64,000 bases of DNA from Flagellimonas sp. MMG031 (GTDB lineage: Bacteria > Bacteroidota > Bacteroidia > Flavobacteriales > Flavobacteriaceae). The DNA is taken from the NCBI RefSeq assembly GCF_040112705.1, contig NZ_CP157804.1:3094001-3158000 (forward strand). The letters are read 5' to 3'. The position numbers were made by a program, and so were the translations under genes. The notes below the pieces were generated by a model, which saw nothing but the letters and a program-made list of their open reading frames with translations, was not told the DNA's origin and did not search any database. Below are positions 63,288-64,000 of this stretch, piece by piece (the stretch's first letter is position 1; each line of letters starts with the position of its first letter).

Positions 63288-64000
63288 CTATTTGAACATA
63301 GGATTACGAATGTCTGAATAATCAACGCCTCGAATTTCCTTAAATGACATAATCATTGCATTCAACGTATCAGGATAGACCTTGGCCAAATTGTTCTGCT
63401 GCCCAATATCATCTTTTAAGTTATAGAGTTGAAAAACCGGTGCGTTCCCAGTTTCTATGTTCACCTGCTCTATCAAGGTTCTTCCCCCGTAGGGTGGGAT
63501 CATTAACCAGTCGCCTTTTCTTAAAGCAGTTCTTGAAGTGGCTTCTATAACCAGCTCATCCCTTCCCTGATCACTTTTACCCAACAGTGCCTCCAACATA
63601 TTTTTGCTGTCAGGCCCTTTCTCCGGACTCCCTACCAGATGGGCCAAAGAATTTAACAAATCGATTTGGCATACCAAGGCATCAGATACTTTAGGTTGGG
63701 TTTTGCCCTCCCAGTAGGCTATAAAAGGAACTCGAGTTCCAGCTTCGTACAAACTGTATTTCCCTCCTCGAAGTGGGCCTCCCGGTTTATGATTCCCTAA
63801 CTTTTCAACCGCCCCGTCATAATATCCGTCATTTAAAACCGGGCCATTATCACTTGTAAAGATAATTAAGGTATTATCCATTAGGCCCTCCTTCTTTAAG
63901 GTTTTCAAAAGCTCACCCACACACCAATCCGCTTCCAAAATAACATCTCCTCTTGGTCCCATGCCCGACTTTCCAGCAAATCTCGGGCTCGGTGTCCTCG
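63288..64000 (-). CDS. Sulfatase, C-terminal part, continues past the window
   Basis: The frame is open to the window end: before the ATG at 63962 lie codons for RTPSPRFAGKSGM, typical of sulfatases. Visible: GPRGDVILEADWCVGELLKTLKKEGLMDNTLIIFTSDNGPVLNDGY (Asp-Asn metal site), LRGGKYSLYEAGTRVPFIAYWEG and the closing domain LRKGDWLMIPPYGGRTLIEQV...YNLKDDIGQQNNLAKVYPD. The modification site lies outside the window. Fourth sulfatase of the locus. Confidence 0.9.
   Translation of the reverse strand, partial: RTPSPRFAGKSGMGPRGDVILEADWCVGELLKTLKKEGLMDNTLIIFTSDNGPVLNDGYYDGAVEKLGNHKPGGPLRGGKYSLYEAGTRVPFIAYWEGKTQPKVSDALVCQIDLLNSLAHLVGSPEKGPDSKNMLEALLGKSDQGRDELVIEATSRTALRKGDWLMIPPYGGRTLIEQVNIETGNAPVFQLYNLKDDIGQQNNLAKVYPDTLNAMIMSFKEIRGVDYSDIRNPMFK

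Overview
The window looks like a chromosome segment of a marine Flavobacteriaceae bacterium (Bacteroidota; the Maribacter/Zobellia/Muricauda type of alga-degrading bacterium fits). The signs are SusC/SusD proteins, a type IX secretion (T9SS) C-terminal domain, Bacteroidota promoters of the TAnnTTTG type, BfmA/BtgA-type mobilization genes, an IntDOT-like integrase without the first catalytic Arg, and a sulfated-galactan utilization locus. No rRNA, intact tRNA or CRISPR array was seen.

Region 1 (1-37.4 kb) is the right part of an integrated mobilizable or conjugative element whose left end lies outside the window. It carries: (a) a plus-strand cargo operon at 0.6-5.9 kb with a membrane KAP P-loop NTPase, a phage-type hypothetical protein, a graspetide-like precursor with three perfectly spaced core repeats, an MvdC/MvdD-type ATP-grasp ligase and a small multi-pass membrane protein; (b) a tight minus-strand trio (sce7726-like nuclease fold, sce7725-like beta protein, RES-domain protein) that looks like a defence or toxin module; (c) the transfer module (T4CP, DUF5712/MobB-like relaxase, BfmA/BtgA protein, a candidate oriT); (d) RadC-like and SSB genes, two very small genes and a large structured non-coding stretch; (e) heavy-metal genes: P1B ATPase, a frameshifted Fur-family regulator, a frameshifted RND adaptor, a CzcA-type RND pump fused to a TolC-like protein, DUF6660; then an ArsR-controlled mercury-type cluster (MerTP, GDCCVxC protein, CsoR-like regulator, thioredoxin-like, outer-membrane protein, HMA protein, MerF/MerT-like protein, NHL lipoprotein) with no merA; (f) a DUF4382 lipoprotein and a lipoprotein metalloprotease; (g) a ParB-like protein, two strong inverted repeats, an AbiE toxin-antitoxin pair, a relic of the P1B ATPase gene, and the integrase. 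A possible attachment core sits about 215 bp outside the integrase start.

Region 2 (37.8-64 kb) is a polysaccharide utilization locus. Leftward genes give SusC, SusD, a sulfatase, a terminator, then galK, a truncated galT copy, a sodium/sugar symporter, full-length galT, a LacI regulator, an exported formylglycine-generating enzyme (sulfatase maturation), galE and galM. Rightward genes give two clan-A-like glycoside hydrolases with ricin-like modules (the second split by a frameshift and ending in a T9SS signal) and two more sulfatases. At the right edge are a leftward esterase and a fourth sulfatase cut by the window end. The expected flow is: sulfatases and hydrolases trim a sulfated galactose polymer, SusCD imports oligosaccharides, the symporter takes in galactose, and the Leloir enzymes convert it.

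Three genes (Fur-family, RND adaptor, second glycoside hydrolase) carry single frameshifts with otherwise intact coding, so base-calling errors cannot be excluded. The best candidate for an undescribed system is the KAP NTPase / graspetide / membrane protein operon at 0.6-5.9 kb.
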